The notes: generated by a model from the sequence alone, not told the origin. Numbered from the stretch's first letter, positions 53,257 to 63,256 are shown. The stretch is DNA of 64,000 nt from Palsa-1248 sp963737835 (GCA_963737835.1 CAVTUH010000001.1:3348001-3412000), one strand, 5' to 3'. Numbers and translations are program-made.

Positions 53257-54402
53257 ATGCGCAGCCTTTCCACCATCTTCTGGCTTGGAGTCAAGGAGCT
53301 CCGGAGCTTCTTCCACGACGCCGTGCTGCTGACGCTCGTGATCTACTCGTTCTCCCTCGCCGTGTACTCGCAGTCCCAAAGCAACTCGCAGGAGCTGCAC
53401 AACGCGTCGGTCGGCGTGGTGGATGAGGACCATTCAGACCTCTCGCGACAGATGGTCTCAGCCCTGTTGCCACCGTATTTCAAGACACCCGGGCTGGTGA
53501 ACGCTGCCGATGTCGACCGCCTTATGGATGTCGGCCGGTACACGTTCATTCTCGACATTCCACCGCACTTCGAGCGCGATGTACTCGGTGGTCATGCGCC
53601 CGCAGTGCAGGTGAACATCGACGCCACGGCGATGGTGCAGGCCGGGCTTGGCTCGGGGTACATCGACCAGATCCTGACGACTGAGATCAACAATTTCGTT
53701 AGCCGCAACGAGGGCGTGTTTCTCTCCCGATCGGAAGGCATCCCGATGAGCCCGGTCACGCTCGCCGTTCGAGTTGCCTATAATCCCAACTTGGTCACCG
53801 CGTGGTTCACGAGCGTGATGGGGATCATCAATAGCGTCACGATGCTCGCAATCATTCTCGCGGGCGCCGCGGTCGTTCGAGAACGCGAGCACGGGACGAT
53901 GGATCATTTGCTCGTCATGCCCGTGCGCCCATTCGAGATCGCGATGGCCAAAGTGTGGGCCAATGGCCTGGTCATCACGGTCGCTGTAGGCCTTTCGCTC
54001 GCGGTCGTCGTGCGGACCTTGTTGGCAATCCCTGTCGCGGGGTCCGTGCCACTCTTCATGGGCGGCGTCGCGCTGTATCTCTTCTTCGCGACGGCGATCG
54101 GTATTTTCCTCGCGACCCTCGCCCGGTCTATGCCACAGCTCGGGTTGCTCTATATGCTGGTCGCGATGCCCATGAACATGCTTTCGGGAAGCAATACGCC
54201 CTTGGAGAGCATGCCGCCTGTCCTCCAGCACATTATGGCGGTGTCGCCATCCACTCACTTCGTGTCCTTCGCTCAAGCTATTCTCTATCGGGGCGCTGGA
54301 TTCGCGGTTGTGTGGCCCGAGTACCTGGCTGTTGCCGGGATCGGCGCGATCTTCTTCGCGCTGGCCCTGGTCCGGTTCCGCTCGGTCGCCGCCCTGACGT
54401 AG
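53257..54402 (+). CDS. ABC-2 type permease (YhhJ-like)
   Basis: A 381-residue membrane protein that completes the adaptor-ATPase-permease system. One N-terminal helix (AVLLTLVIYSFSLAVYS), an extracytoplasmic domain with VGVVDEDHSDLSRQMVSAL, and five C-terminal helices ending near IGAIFFALALVRFRSV. ALRKREHGTMDHLLVMPV-type coupling sequence (VREREHGTMDHLLVMPVRPFEI) is clear. It starts five bases after the rbbA-like stop. Confidence 0.92.
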   Translation: MRSLSTIFWLGVKELRSFFHDAVLLTLVIYSFSLAVYSQSQSNSQELHNASVGVVDEDHSDLSRQMVSALLPPYFKTPGLVNAADVDRLMDVGRYTFILDIPPHFERDVLGGHAPAVQVNIDATAMVQAGLGSGYIDQILTTEINNFVSRNEGVFLSRSEGIPMSPVTLAVRVAYNPNLVTAWFTSVMGIINSVTMLAIILAGAAVVREREHGTMDHLLVMPVRPFEIAMAKVWANGLVITVAVGLSLAVVVRTLLAIPVAGSVPLFMGGVALYLFFATAIGIFLATLARSMPQLGLLYMLVAMPMNMLSGSNTPLESMPPVLQHIMAVSPSTHFVSFAQAILYRGAGFAVVWPEYLAVAGIGAIFFALALVRFRSVAALT

Positions 54403-54435
54403 CCGGCTTGAATCGCAGTTCGACCTCACGCATTG

Positions 54436-54927
54436 ATGCCGATTACCTCGCCACCTATCCCACTGCCGCAAGTCGTACTCGACGTCAACCATCGGCGGTG
54501 CACGATAACCAGCCCGGCCGGCGCGAGTCTCCTCACCGTCTTGCGAGAGGAGCTCCGGCTCATCGGCGCGCGTTTCGGCTGTGGCCATGGCATGTGTGGC
54601 GCTTGCGTCATACTCCTGGACGGGGAACCAGTGCCCGCCTGTCGTCTGACAGTCGACGAGGTCGTGGGCCACCGCATTCTGACTATCGAAGGCCTTGCGG
54701 CGGGCGATGAGCTCCATCCCGTGCAACGTGCATTTCTCGACGAGGGCGCCTGGCAATGCGGGTACTGCACGAGCGGGATGATTCTGGCCGCCGTTGCATT
54801 GCTTCAGCGATCCCCAACGCCGGGCGATGAGGAGATACGGGACGCTCTGGCACCGCATCTGTGTCGTTGCGGTGTGTATCTGCGGGCCATCCGAGCCGTT
54901 CAACGAGCGTCGCGATGCTGCGAGTAG
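54436..54927 (+). CDS. Molybdenum hydroxylase [2Fe-2S] subunit
   Basis: A 163-residue iron-sulfur subunit of the xanthine dehydrogenase/isoquinoline oxidoreductase family. The plant-type cluster motif is GCGHGMCGACVILLDGEPVPAC and the second cluster has QCGYCTSGM with HLCRCGVY. The ATG at 54436 is used; the TTG before it is weaker. It overlaps the large-subunit gene by 13 bases. No FAD subunit gene follows, so electrons probably go to a cytochrome or another carrier. Confidence 0.92.
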   Translation: MPITSPPIPLPQVVLDVNHRRCTITSPAGASLLTVLREELRLIGARFGCGHGMCGACVILLDGEPVPACRLTVDEVVGHRILTIEGLAAGDELHPVQRAFLDEGAWQCGYCTSGMILAAVALLQRSPTPGDEEIRDALAPHLCRCGVYLRAIRAVQRASRCCE

Positions 54928-56951
54928 AGGACCGCCTGCGATTCGAGCGCGACGGGACCGTCACAGCGCTCTCCGGCAAGATGGAGTTTGGGCAAGGACT
55001 CCGTGCCGCCTATCCCCGCATCGTTGCCGAGGAGCTCGGGATTGCCCATACACGGATTCGGGTCGTACTGGGTGACACGGATGTGACACCGTGGGATATG
55101 GGAACGTTCGGCAGCATGTCAGTCGAAATGGACGGACGTGAGTTGCGCCAAGCGGCCGCGTACGCGCGCAGCGAGCTCCTGGCGCGTGCGGCCCGGCGAT
55201 GGGCGTCTCCCGTGACATGTCTCGAGATCGTCGACGGCACGGTCCGGCACTCGGGGGATGGGCGTACCACGAGCTTCGCCGAACTCGTAGCGGATGCACC
55301 GATCGCCGGCGTGATTCCCGAGGATGCCGCACTCACCTCACCGACGCCCACTTGTCCGGACGGACCGCCAGCGGATGGCGTGAGCGTCGTAACGGGAACG
55401 CTCGAGTTTGCAGGCGATATGGCGTTACCGGGCATGTTGCACGGAGCGGTCCTCCATCCGGCGACGTACGGCGCAACGTTGCTGCGCATCGACCGCGACG
55501 CGGCGCTCGCCATGCCCGGCGTGGTCGCCATCGTCCAGGAACCAGGGTGTACCGGAGTGGTTGCCGAGCGACAGCCTCAAGCGTTCGCAGCGCTGGACGC
55601 CCTGAAGCCGGTGTGGGGACCACCTGTTGCCGCCGCGTCGCCGACGCTGCACGTCACATTGCGACACGACAGCGAGGTCCAGGCCTCGTTCCAATCAGCT
55701 CCGGTGCGTGCCGAGGCACACTATTTCACGCCGCACGTCGCGGCGCAGCCGCTTGGGCCTAGCGTTGGCATCGCGGACGTGCGGCCAGACGGCGCGACGA
55801 TCTATGCGACGACGCAAATACCCTTTCGACTTCGTGAGATGGTCGCACGTATCGCGGGCCTTTCGGCAGAGCAGGTGCACTTCAAGCCGAAGGCGATGAG
55901 TGGTGGATTCGGCCGGCATGGCGCGAGTGATGCCGCGATCGAAGCGGCGCGACTCTCCAAAGCCGTCGGCCGTCCCGTTCATGTCCAGTGGCGACGGGTT
56001 GATGAGATGCGAGCGGCTCCCCATCGACCCGAAATGCACGCCGATCTAGAAGCAGCGCTGGATGCCAACGGCCGCATCGCAGTGTGGCGCGCAGCGATTC
56101 GAACGAACCCGTACGCATACGAGGGAGCCGGCCAACGGCCCCCCGGCGGCTCGTCCGCCGCGACTCCCCCCGTTGCGCATCCACACGGTGGCGGATGGGG
56201 GTCGCCGGAGCAGATGGCCGCGATGATGGCGGGTCGAAACGGCATTCCTCCGTATCAGATACCACGCGCCTCGATCACCCTACAGGTCGTGCCTGCCAAG
56301 ATTCGGACCGGTGCGCTCCGTTCGCTGGGCGCATCGCCCAACACCTTCGCGACCGAATCCTTCATTGACGAGCTGGCCCATCGCGTGGGGGAAGATCCCA
56401 TTGCGTTCCGGCTCGCGCACAGCTCAGATACACGACTCCGGCGAGTGCTGACAACCGTTCGCAACCGGAGCGAGTGGCAAGCAGGCGTGCACGGGCGCGG
56501 ATTCGGCGTGGCATGCGTGGTCTATCGCAACACGTACGTCGCCGAGGTTGTGGAAGTCGTCGTGTCCGTGGACGGCAAGGTGCAGGTCCTTCGCGTGTGG
56601 TGCGCCGTCGACCCCGGACACGTGGTGCACCCAAACGGCGCACGCAACCAGGTCGAAGGCGCGGTTCAAATGGCTGCAAGCTGGGCACTGCTCGAGAAAT
56701 TACCCCATCGAGAGGCCGAGGTCACCGGAACGACATGGGCGGACTACCCGATCGCGACGTGCATTGACGCGCCTCGTTCCATTGACGTCGTGTTTACTGG
56801 CGATGACTCGACGCCATCGTCCGGACTGGGTGAACCGCCCGCGGTGCCCGTTGCCCCTGCGATCGCCAACGCGATCTTCGATGCCTGCGGCGCGCGCGTC
56901 AGACGCCTGCCAATCACCCCCGAGGCCGTGCTGGAGGCACTCGAAGACTAG
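54915..56951 (+). CDS. Molybdenum hydroxylase molybdopterin subunit
   Basis: A 678-residue catalytic subunit, close to the nicotinate dehydrogenase/isoquinoline oxidoreductase group. GKMEFGQGLRAAYPRIVAEELG, VLGDTDVTPWDMGTFGSMS and the end motif GLGEPPAVPVAPAIANAIF, with the catalytic Glu, are present. No signal peptide is seen, unlike many isoquinoline-type beta subunits. A glycine/histidine-rich insert lies near residue 420 (PVAHPHGGGWGS). The substrate is unknown. Confidence 0.9.
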   Translation: MLRVEDRLRFERDGTVTALSGKMEFGQGLRAAYPRIVAEELGIAHTRIRVVLGDTDVTPWDMGTFGSMSVEMDGRELRQAAAYARSELLARAARRWASPVTCLEIVDGTVRHSGDGRTTSFAELVADAPIAGVIPEDAALTSPTPTCPDGPPADGVSVVTGTLEFAGDMALPGMLHGAVLHPATYGATLLRIDRDAALAMPGVVAIVQEPGCTGVVAERQPQAFAALDALKPVWGPPVAAASPTLHVTLRHDSEVQASFQSAPVRAEAHYFTPHVAAQPLGPSVGIADVRPDGATIYATTQIPFRLREMVARIAGLSAEQVHFKPKAMSGGFGRHGASDAAIEAARLSKAVGRPVHVQWRRVDEMRAAPHRPEMHADLEAALDANGRIAVWRAAIRTNPYAYEGAGQRPPGGSSAATPPVAHPHGGGWGSPEQMAAMMAGRNGIPPYQIPRASITLQVVPAKIRTGALRSLGASPNTFATESFIDELAHRVGEDPIAFRLAHSSDTRLRRVLTTVRNRSEWQAGVHGRGFGVACVVYRNTYVAEVVEVVVSVDGKVQVLRVWCAVDPGHVVHPNGARNQVEGAVQMAASWALLEKLPHREAEVTGTTWADYPIATCIDAPRSIDVVFTGDDSTPSSGLGEPPAVPVAPAIANAIFDACGARVRRLPITPEAVLEALED

Positions 56952-56967
56952 CGCCGCGTGTTCGTGC

Positions 56968-57318
56968 TCAAGCCTGCGCTGGTGTCTGGGCCCACTCCAT
57001 GAACGTGCGAGGCGCGATCCCTTCGTGACAGTGGTTGTAGGCCTCTTCGACCGTGCGCCGCACCGGCTCTGAGAATGCGCGTCGTTGCGCGTCGCTCAGG
57101 GCGGGAAAAACGCTGGAGTCGATTGCGTCTTGCACCGCGTCCAATACCCACTTGAGATCCAACCCGCGGTGTCGTGCGTTGCGAGCGAACTCGCCGATGG
57201 CAGCCCGAAGCGACGACGAGTCATACCGACTCATGCTGTACGCCTGCTGCAACGCAAACACGAGTCGCTCCCGCCCCTCCGATACAACAGGAGACGAGCC
57301 ACGTGGCATCATCGGCAT
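56968..57318 (-). CDS. Small helical protein of unknown function (paralogue of the 12755-13102 product)
   Basis: A 116-residue protein from the ATG at 57318. LVFALQQAYSMSRYDSSSLRAAIGEF, WVLDAVQDAIDSSVF and VRRTVEEAYNHC line up with the protein at 12755-13102 in spacing and key residues. It follows the V/A-type ATPase subunit D gene on the same strand after 239 bases. Upstream codons of the open frame lack protein-like composition. Function unknown. Confidence 0.6.
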   Translation of the reverse strand: MPMMPRGSSPVVSEGRERLVFALQQAYSMSRYDSSSLRAAIGEFARNARHRGLDLKWVLDAVQDAIDSSVFPALSDAQRRAFSEPVRRTVEEAYNHCHEGIAPRTFMEWAQTPAQA

Positions 57319-57557
57319 GGCAGTCCGTCGCTCCAGGGCATGGTTTCTTGCTAGAGTTTCGCTGCGCAATGGAACGTACGGTGTCGGGGATCTCGCTCCG
57401 TCCTGTCCGAATCTCCCCCACCGCAACTGTCGCGCGGTCGCCTCAGCGCATGCCAGATTCGCGTGAAGGCCCGACTGGCGACCCACGCGTCTCCGCCGCC
57501 GCGTGCCGGTCGCCCTCGCGAAACCGCTTGAGACGGTGCTGTTCCTCACGCTCTCGC

Positions 57558-58130
57558 TCATTCGAGCGTCTGGCGTACGCCATTGACCGCGGCTCGGAGG
57601 CCGGGCTCGACGCGGCTTTCCAGCGTTCGCAGTAGTCGCGAGCTCTGAGCCACGGCAGCGCCCAGCTGTCGGAGGATCTGTTCCCGCGCAGCGACGTTGA
57701 GCAAGAGCTCAGCCAACCGCTCGAACTCCTCGGCCGCCGCGACCACCTCCGGACCCGCTCCGGCAGGCGTCACACCTCGCGCATCGAGGGCCCGTCGGAC
57801 GGATACAGGCGACGCGAGCTCCGAGGCGGCGATTGCCCATACCCGAACGGGCCGAAGGTCCACCCTGATCTCACCCTCCGACCAACCGAACGTGCGCAAG
57901 CCGGCCTCGCCGTGCGCTGCGAGGGCGCGCAGAAGCGGTGCCCACGATCGCGCCGCCTGCTCCGCGACCGCAGTACGCGCGTCTGTCGCCTGGCGCGCTC
58001 GGCGGAAGAGCTCCGCGACCAAGGCTTCCCGCTTGCGCCGCACGAGGCCGACGCCCTTGCTCACCAGGGCGAGCTGCTGGCGTCCTCGCACGAGCGCATC
58101 GCGCGTCGCCGGGAGCCGAATCTGAATCAC
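57558..58130 (-). CDS. atpD: V/A-type ATPase subunit D
   Basis: Central-stalk subunit, 190 residues. The opening IRLPATRDALVRGRQQLALVSKGVGLVRRKREALVAEL is the conserved N-terminal coiled coil of the family, and the C-terminal coiled coil (VVAAAEEFERLAELLLNVAAREQILRQLG) pairs with it. It overlaps the end of the subunit B gene (58127) by four bases. Confidence 0.9.
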   Translation of the reverse strand: MIQIRLPATRDALVRGRQQLALVSKGVGLVRRKREALVAELFRRARQATDARTAVAEQAARSWAPLLRALAAHGEAGLRTFGWSEGEIRVDLRPVRVWAIAASELASPVSVRRALDARGVTPAGAGPEVVAAAEEFERLAELLLNVAAREQILRQLGAAVAQSSRLLRTLESRVEPGLRAAVNGVRQTLE

Positions 58131-59528
58131 CGTGCCTCCGCCCGAGCCGGCGCCCGCATCCGCCGCCGCTGCTGCCAGGTGGCCTCACTGAGTCGTTGCA
58201 GAGCAGACCGCGGCAATTGCTCGAGCACGGACCAACCGGCATCAAAAGTCTCCGCGATGCTCCGCCGGCCCGGCTGCCCGATGAACTGGTTCTCGAATGA
58301 ATCGGCAAACGCGAGCGCGCGGCGATCATCTTCGGGGAGGCCCGACACACCAAGCACGGCAGCCATCGACCGCGCTTCCCGGCCGCGAGCGTATGCGGCA
58401 TAGAGCTGATCAGACCACTCGCCGTGCTCGGGCCGTGTGTGGTCGGCACCGATACCGCTCCGCATGAGTCGGGAGAGCGACGGCAGCACGTCGATCGGTG
58501 GCGAGATGCCACGCCAATGCAGCTCGCGGCTCAACACGATCTGGCCCTCCGTGATGTACCCCGTGAGATCGGGAATCGGATGGGTGATATCGTCGTCCGG
58601 CGTCGTGACCACCGGCACCTGCGTGATCGAACCGGCACGCCCACGAAGGATGCCTGCACGCTCGAAGAGGCTCGCGAGATCGGTGTAGGTGTACCCCGGA
58701 TATCCGCGGCGACCCGGCACCTCACCCCGGGCCGCGCCAATTTCGCGCAGCGCGTCGCAGTAGTGTGTCATGTCTGCCATGACTACCAGCACGTGCATCC
58801 CCGCCTCGAATGCCAGGAACTCGGCGGCGGTGAGCCCAATGCGTGGCGCAAGCACCCGCTCAACAGAATGGCTGACCTGCCTCATTCAGCACCAACAGCG
58901 TGCGTTCCATCACGTCACTCGTCGCGAATCGCTCGACGAACCGCTGGGTCTCTCGCGCCGTGATGCCGATGGCGATGAACACGACGGCAAACGGCTCCCC
59001 GTGTGGGGCGCGCGCACCCTCGACGATTCTCGCGGCAAGATCGAGCGCTGGCAGGCCCGGCCCGGCGAAAATGGGCAACTTCTGACCACGGACCAGTGTG
59101 TTGAGGCCATCGATCGCGGAGATGCCCGTCTCGATGAAATCCACCGGTCGCGCGCGGCGTGCGGGATTCATTGGCGCGCCTTCAATCGATCGAACCGCCT
59201 CGCCGATCGGCGCTGGCAGGCCGTCGATCGGCGTGCCGAGCCCGTCCAACGCGCGCCCCAGCAGCTCGCGACCAACGACCATCGTCGGAACCTCGCCGGT
59301 CAGCGTGACATCCGTCGCTGCGGGGTTGATGCCATCCGGCTCGGCCAACAACTGAACAATCGTGCGCGGCTCCGAGACATCAATGACCTGCCCGCGGCGC
59401 AGCGGCGCTCCGCGCACAGCGACGTTCACCCACTCGCCGAGCAACGCATGACGCGCGCCTTGGACGATGAGGAGCGGACCGGTCGCTGCTGCTATCCCGT
59501 GATAGGTTCGAGCGATACTAGCGGTCAT
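58127..59528 (-). CDS. atpB: V/A-type ATPase subunit B, interrupted by a frameshift
   Basis: Regulatory nucleotide-binding subunit. The first frame (from the ATG at 59528) has TYHGIAAATGPLLIV, GRALDGLGTPIDG, ETGISAIDGLNTLVRGQKLPIF and ends ERTLLVLNEAGQP. Homology continues in another frame: SVERVLAPRIGLTAAEFLAFEAGMHVLVVMADMTHYCDALREIGAARGEVPGRRGYPGYTYTDL in successive conserved blocks. One extra A in gaat near 58867 (T on the coding strand) breaks the frame. With it removed the protein is about 465 residues, normal for the family. Confidence 0.92.
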
Positions 59529-61303
59529 CTACGTGGAGATGGCGCGAGCGCCGTGATCGTCGTTCGTGCGGCCTCGGCGCGCGATGGCAGGTCGTCCCGA
59601 GCGGCGTCGCGCAACGCGGCGAGCGCGCGCCGTGCAGGTTCCAGATCGAGCTCACGCATCGCCATGCCACGTGCGAGGGCACTGCTTGTGACATCGCGCA
59701 GCAGCCGAAGCGACGAAGCGATGGCCGCGGTCTTCTCGAGCGGCGACGCCGCGTCCGCCGGGTTATTGGCGTTCTGTCGAAGCAGCGTATCTCGTACGAT
59801 TTCCGCTACAGCCATCGTCAGTCGGTCGGCGTCCTCGAGTGCTTCCGGACCGACCAGGCTCGTGATATCGCGGAGCTCTCGCTCTCGCTGCAGCAGCGCC
59901 GAGATGATCGTCCGGTTGGCACGCCACTCCGGCCCGACGTGCGTGTCGAACCATGGCCCCACCGTGTCATCGTAGAGGCTGTAGCTCGTCCCCCAGTCCA
60001 CCGCCGGAAAGTGCCGCTGATGGGCGAGCGACGGGTCAAGTGCCCAGAGCGCCCCGCAGACGCGGAGCGCCGCTTGGGTGACGGGCTCGGAGAAATCGCC
60101 ACCCGGGGGCGAAATGGCGGTCATCATCGTCACCGCGCCCTCGCGCGGCGTCGTGCCGAGCGAGCTTACGCGACCCGCCCGTTCATAGAACCGTCCGAGC
60201 CTCGATGCGAGCGAGGTGGGGTAACCCTCCTCACCCGGCATTTCACCCATGCGGCCAGAGATCTCTCGCAACGCTTCGGCCCAACGCGACAGACTGTCGA
60301 TCATCAGCGCCGCGCGGTACCCCATGTCACGGAAGTATTCGGCGATCGTCACGCCGAGGTCGATCGACGCCTCGCGCGCGGCGACTGGCATGTTCAATGT
60401 GTTCACGACCAACACCGCGCGATCCATCACCTTGCCACCGGTCCGGGGATCGATCAACTCCGGGAATTCGGCCAGCACATCGGCCATCTCGTTTCCCCGC
60501 TCCCCGCACCCGACGTAGACGACGACGTCTGCGTCGGCGAACTTGGCGAGCGACTGTTCGATCACCGTCTTGCCAGTACCAAATCCGCCGGGGACAGCCG
60601 CGGTCCCGCCCTCAGCGACCGGGAAGAGAAAGTCGAGCACGCGTTGCGCCGTGACGAAAGGCCGGTCCGTCGACAGGCGGGCAGCTACCGGCCGCGGACG
60701 TCGCATGGGCCAGGCATGTGCGAGACGGAGTGTGGTGCCATCCACCAGCGCCCCGATTGAATCGGTAACCGTGAACGGTCCAGCCGTCAGACTCGCGATG
60801 ACACCTTCAACCTCCGGCGGAACGAGCACGCGGTGCTCGATTCCTCGCTCCTGGACGGTCCCCAGGACGTCTCCGCCGCGCACCTGTTGCCCGACCGTTG
60901 CTGTCGGAACAAACAACCACTTCACGGCGGAATCGAGCGTCTCTGCCTCCGCCCCGGACCCAATGAAATCGCCCAATTGCTCGGCAAGCCGAGGCAACGG
61001 CCGGCCGATGCCGTCGAGAATGGCGCCGAGTAGTCCGGGTCCGAGGGCGACGGTCATCGGCTCGCCTGTCAACTCGACGCCAGCGCCCACAGCGAGGCCG
61101 GTCGTCCCCTCGTAGACCTGAATGGTGGCGACCTCGTCGTCGACTCGGAGGATTTCTCCGAAGAGCTTCTGTGGGCCGACCCGGACGCGTTCATAAATCG
61201 CCGAGCCACGGGTCGGCCCAGCTTCGACGAGCGCGCCCACAGCCCGCGTGACCCGGAGGGCCGATCTCCCCGACTCCGCGCGCGCTGCGCGCTCGGTACT
61301 CAT
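59525..61303 (-). CDS. atpA: V/A-type ATPase catalytic subunit A
   Basis: Catalytic subunit, 592 residues. The P-loop is GGFGTGKT, with VGCGERGNEMADVL, the catalytic loop RWAEALREISGRMGEMPGEEGYPTSL, and the non-homologous insert of V-type A subunits (about residues 115-185: WLFVPTATVGQQVRGGDVLGTV). FPAVDWGTSYSLYDD lies in the C-terminal part. The end overlaps subunit B by four bases. Confidence 0.96.
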   Translation of the reverse strand: MSTERAARAESGRSALRVTRAVGALVEAGPTRGSAIYERVRVGPQKLFGEILRVDDEVATIQVYEGTTGLAVGAGVELTGEPMTVALGPGLLGAILDGIGRPLPRLAEQLGDFIGSGAEAETLDSAVKWLFVPTATVGQQVRGGDVLGTVQERGIEHRVLVPPEVEGVIASLTAGPFTVTDSIGALVDGTTLRLAHAWPMRRPRPVAARLSTDRPFVTAQRVLDFLFPVAEGGTAAVPGGFGTGKTVIEQSLAKFADADVVVYVGCGERGNEMADVLAEFPELIDPRTGGKVMDRAVLVVNTLNMPVAAREASIDLGVTIAEYFRDMGYRAALMIDSLSRWAEALREISGRMGEMPGEEGYPTSLASRLGRFYERAGRVSSLGTTPREGAVTMMTAISPPGGDFSEPVTQAALRVCGALWALDPSLAHQRHFPAVDWGTSYSLYDDTVGPWFDTHVGPEWRANRTIISALLQRERELRDITSLVGPEALEDADRLTMAVAEIVRDTLLRQNANNPADAASPLEKTAAIASSLRLLRDVTSSALARGMAMRELDLEPARRALAALRDAARDDLPSRAEAARTTITALAPSPRR

Positions 61304-61632
61304 TGCAGTCGCACTCTATAGCCAACGGCGCGCCGCAAGATCTCGAGGATCAGGGCAGCCTCCGCTGACGGCGCCGCCAGCCACGCGGGCGAAGCGAAGG
61401 GGACCACGATCGGCTGCTCGCGACTGGTGAGGATCGAGCGCTCGGCTTCCGACATGCCGGCTAGCACGCTTTCTTCCACGAGCAGCACCGCGAGGCCTGT
61501 GTCCGCGCACAGCGCCCGGCTCCGCTCGCGTCCCTCCTCAGCGGTCGAGACGACAGTGGTCTGGACCCCCGCAAGCGCAAAGCCCGCAGCCACTGCCGGT
61601 GTCGCCAGGACACGGACGCGCGTCGCGCTCAT
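61300..61632 (-). CDS. atpF: V/A-type ATPase subunit F
   Basis: Small stalk subunit, 110 residues, starting MSATRVRVLATPAVAAGFALAGV. GLAVLLVEESVLAGM and PIVVPFASP match the Rossmann-like fold of the family. The ATG at 61632 overlaps the end of subunit C (61629). It overlaps the start of subunit A by four bases. Confidence 0.85.
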   Translation of the reverse strand: MSATRVRVLATPAVAAGFALAGVQTTVVSTAEEGRERSRALCADTGLAVLLVEESVLAGMSEAERSILTSREQPIVVPFASPAWLAAPSAEAALILEILRRAVGYRVRLQ

Positions 61633-62651
61633 GGCGAGAGGATCTCGCTCAGAATCTGCTGGCTCGGCGCGGCGAGCGCCCGCCCCCACACCAGCCGCTG
61701 CACATCGCGGAGCTCGGCACGCTGCCGCAACACGTACGCCATGATCGGTGCACTGCTGAGCGGCTGAGCTAGCGCTATCGTGTGCGCCGCGGCGAGCGCC
61801 GTCGCGAGGGCCGCATCCTCCAATGCATCGACAGATTCTCCTGCGCGAAGCGTTGACGCCAGGTGCGTCCGTGGAAACGCATGCGCCAGGATCGTGCCCG
61901 CTGCTGCGCGACTCAATGTGCCGACGGCTCTCTCGTAGATCATCGCCGAGAGTCGGCGGCCGCCCTGAAGAAACCAACGCTCCGGCGTTGCGCGCTCTTT
62001 TGTGGTCGGCAATCCCGCCAGGATGATCGCCCACCAGCAGTTCTGGATGTCGATGACGAATTGTGCGTGTTCCCTGAGCGACCGGTCGGCACGGCTTGCG
62101 TGTGCCCGGATGCGGTTTGCAGATACGCGATCCAAACAATGTTCCAGTGCCAGGAGATGGAGTTGGCCCGTGCGAACTTCCGCGAGAAGCGAAGCCCCGT
62201 AGGGATGCCGTCGGCGAGCCAGAGCGGCGGCGAGTCGCGCAACCGTCGGCTCCGCGGCGAGTGCCAGCAACACGGCCTCAGGTAGCGCCCGCGTCGGCAC
62301 GACCCCTGCTAACCGTGCGGCCACCGGGATCCCGACAACGACGCCGCGCACAAGGGCACGCACTGCGCGTCGCTCTTCTTCTTCGAACAACGCTGCGAGA
62401 GCAGGCGCTCGCGGTCCTGCCCATTGCTGCAGCAGCGCCAGTCGCGCACCGACGAGCCGCGCCATCCCTCGTTCAACAACGCCCGCTTCGACCAGCGCCG
62501 ATCCCGTCTGTGCCGCCTGACCCAGCTCGCCCACTGTGATCGCGGCGATCTCCGTGAGATCGGGCGCACTCGTCCACCGGCGCAGCCGCGCCCCGCCGAT
62601 GAGTCGGGTGCTGAGGCCACGCGCCCGTGCATCCAGGTCGGCCCACAGCAT
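61629..62651 (-). CDS. atpC: V/A-type ATPase subunit C
   Basis: The funnel-shaped subunit (C/d) that joins the central stalk to the c-ring. It has 340 mostly helical residues: LWADLDARARGLSTRLIGGARL at the N-terminus and RADRSLREHAQFVIDIQNCWWAIILAGLPT in the middle are characteristic. The sequence diverges most among the operon's members, so position supports the call as much as homology. The ATG at 62651 abuts subunit E. Confidence 0.8.
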   Translation of the reverse strand: MLWADLDARARGLSTRLIGGARLRRWTSAPDLTEIAAITVGELGQAAQTGSALVEAGVVERGMARLVGARLALLQQWAGPRAPALAALFEEEERRAVRALVRGVVVGIPVAARLAGVVPTRALPEAVLLALAAEPTVARLAAALARRRHPYGASLLAEVRTGQLHLLALEHCLDRVSANRIRAHASRADRSLREHAQFVIDIQNCWWAIILAGLPTTKERATPERWFLQGGRRLSAMIYERAVGTLSRAAAGTILAHAFPRTHLASTLRAGESVDALEDAALATALAAAHTIALAQPLSSAPIMAYVLRQRAELRDVQRLVWGRALAAPSQQILSEILSP

Positions 62652-63256
62652 CACTGTGTAAGCTCCCCCGCGAGACCTCTCACGAGCTCGGCCGCGATCG
62701 CGCGCCACATACGATCCAAACGTGCATCCAGCGTGTTATCGATCGTGAGACGACCGGTCGGCGACTCCATACGGACACCGGCAACGATCGTCGGATCTGA
62801 TACGACATTGACTGTACCCCGCGCGGCGACCAGCCGCTGCACCGACTCGACCAAGGTGGGCTGACAACGGATCGTGACCGGGCCGGGGGGCAGGTACTCC
62901 CAGGCTTCGTCGAGAAGCGTTGCGACCCGGGAGTCGGTTGCCTCTCCGATCAGCGCGCGAGGGAGCTGAGCGACAGTGGCCTGGATGACCCGCGCGAGCA
63001 GTCGTTCCCGCGCATCGAACACCGACCGACGGGCCGCCCACCGAGCGGCGGCCAGACGTCGACCGTTCGCCGCACGCAACTCGTGCTTCTTGGCCTCGAC
63101 GTGCGCGCTGATCGCGCTTTGCGCCTCCACATCCGCCGCCGCGCGGATGTGCGCTGCGTCGGCTGCACCCGCGTCGCGAATCTGCTGCGCTTCTGCATCG
63201 CCTTGGCGCTCGACAACCTCGAGAAGCAATGGCGTGGCCTCCACGTCAACCCCCAC
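62651..63256 (-). CDS. atpE: V/A-type ATPase subunit E
   Basis: Peripheral-stalk subunit, 201 residues, with a long N-terminal helix rich in Ala, Glu and Gln (EVVERQGDAEAQQIRDAGAADAAHIRAAADVEAQ) and a globular C-terminal domain. The GTG at 63256 is the start; it overlaps subunit K by 11 bases. Confidence 0.82.
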   Translation of the reverse strand: MGVDVEATPLLLEVVERQGDAEAQQIRDAGAADAAHIRAAADVEAQSAISAHVEAKKHELRAANGRRLAAARWAARRSVFDARERLLARVIQATVAQLPRALIGEATDSRVATLLDEAWEYLPPGPVTIRCQPTLVESVQRLVAARGTVNVVSDPTIVAGVRMESPTGRLTIDNTLDARLDRMWRAIAAELVRGLAGELTQ

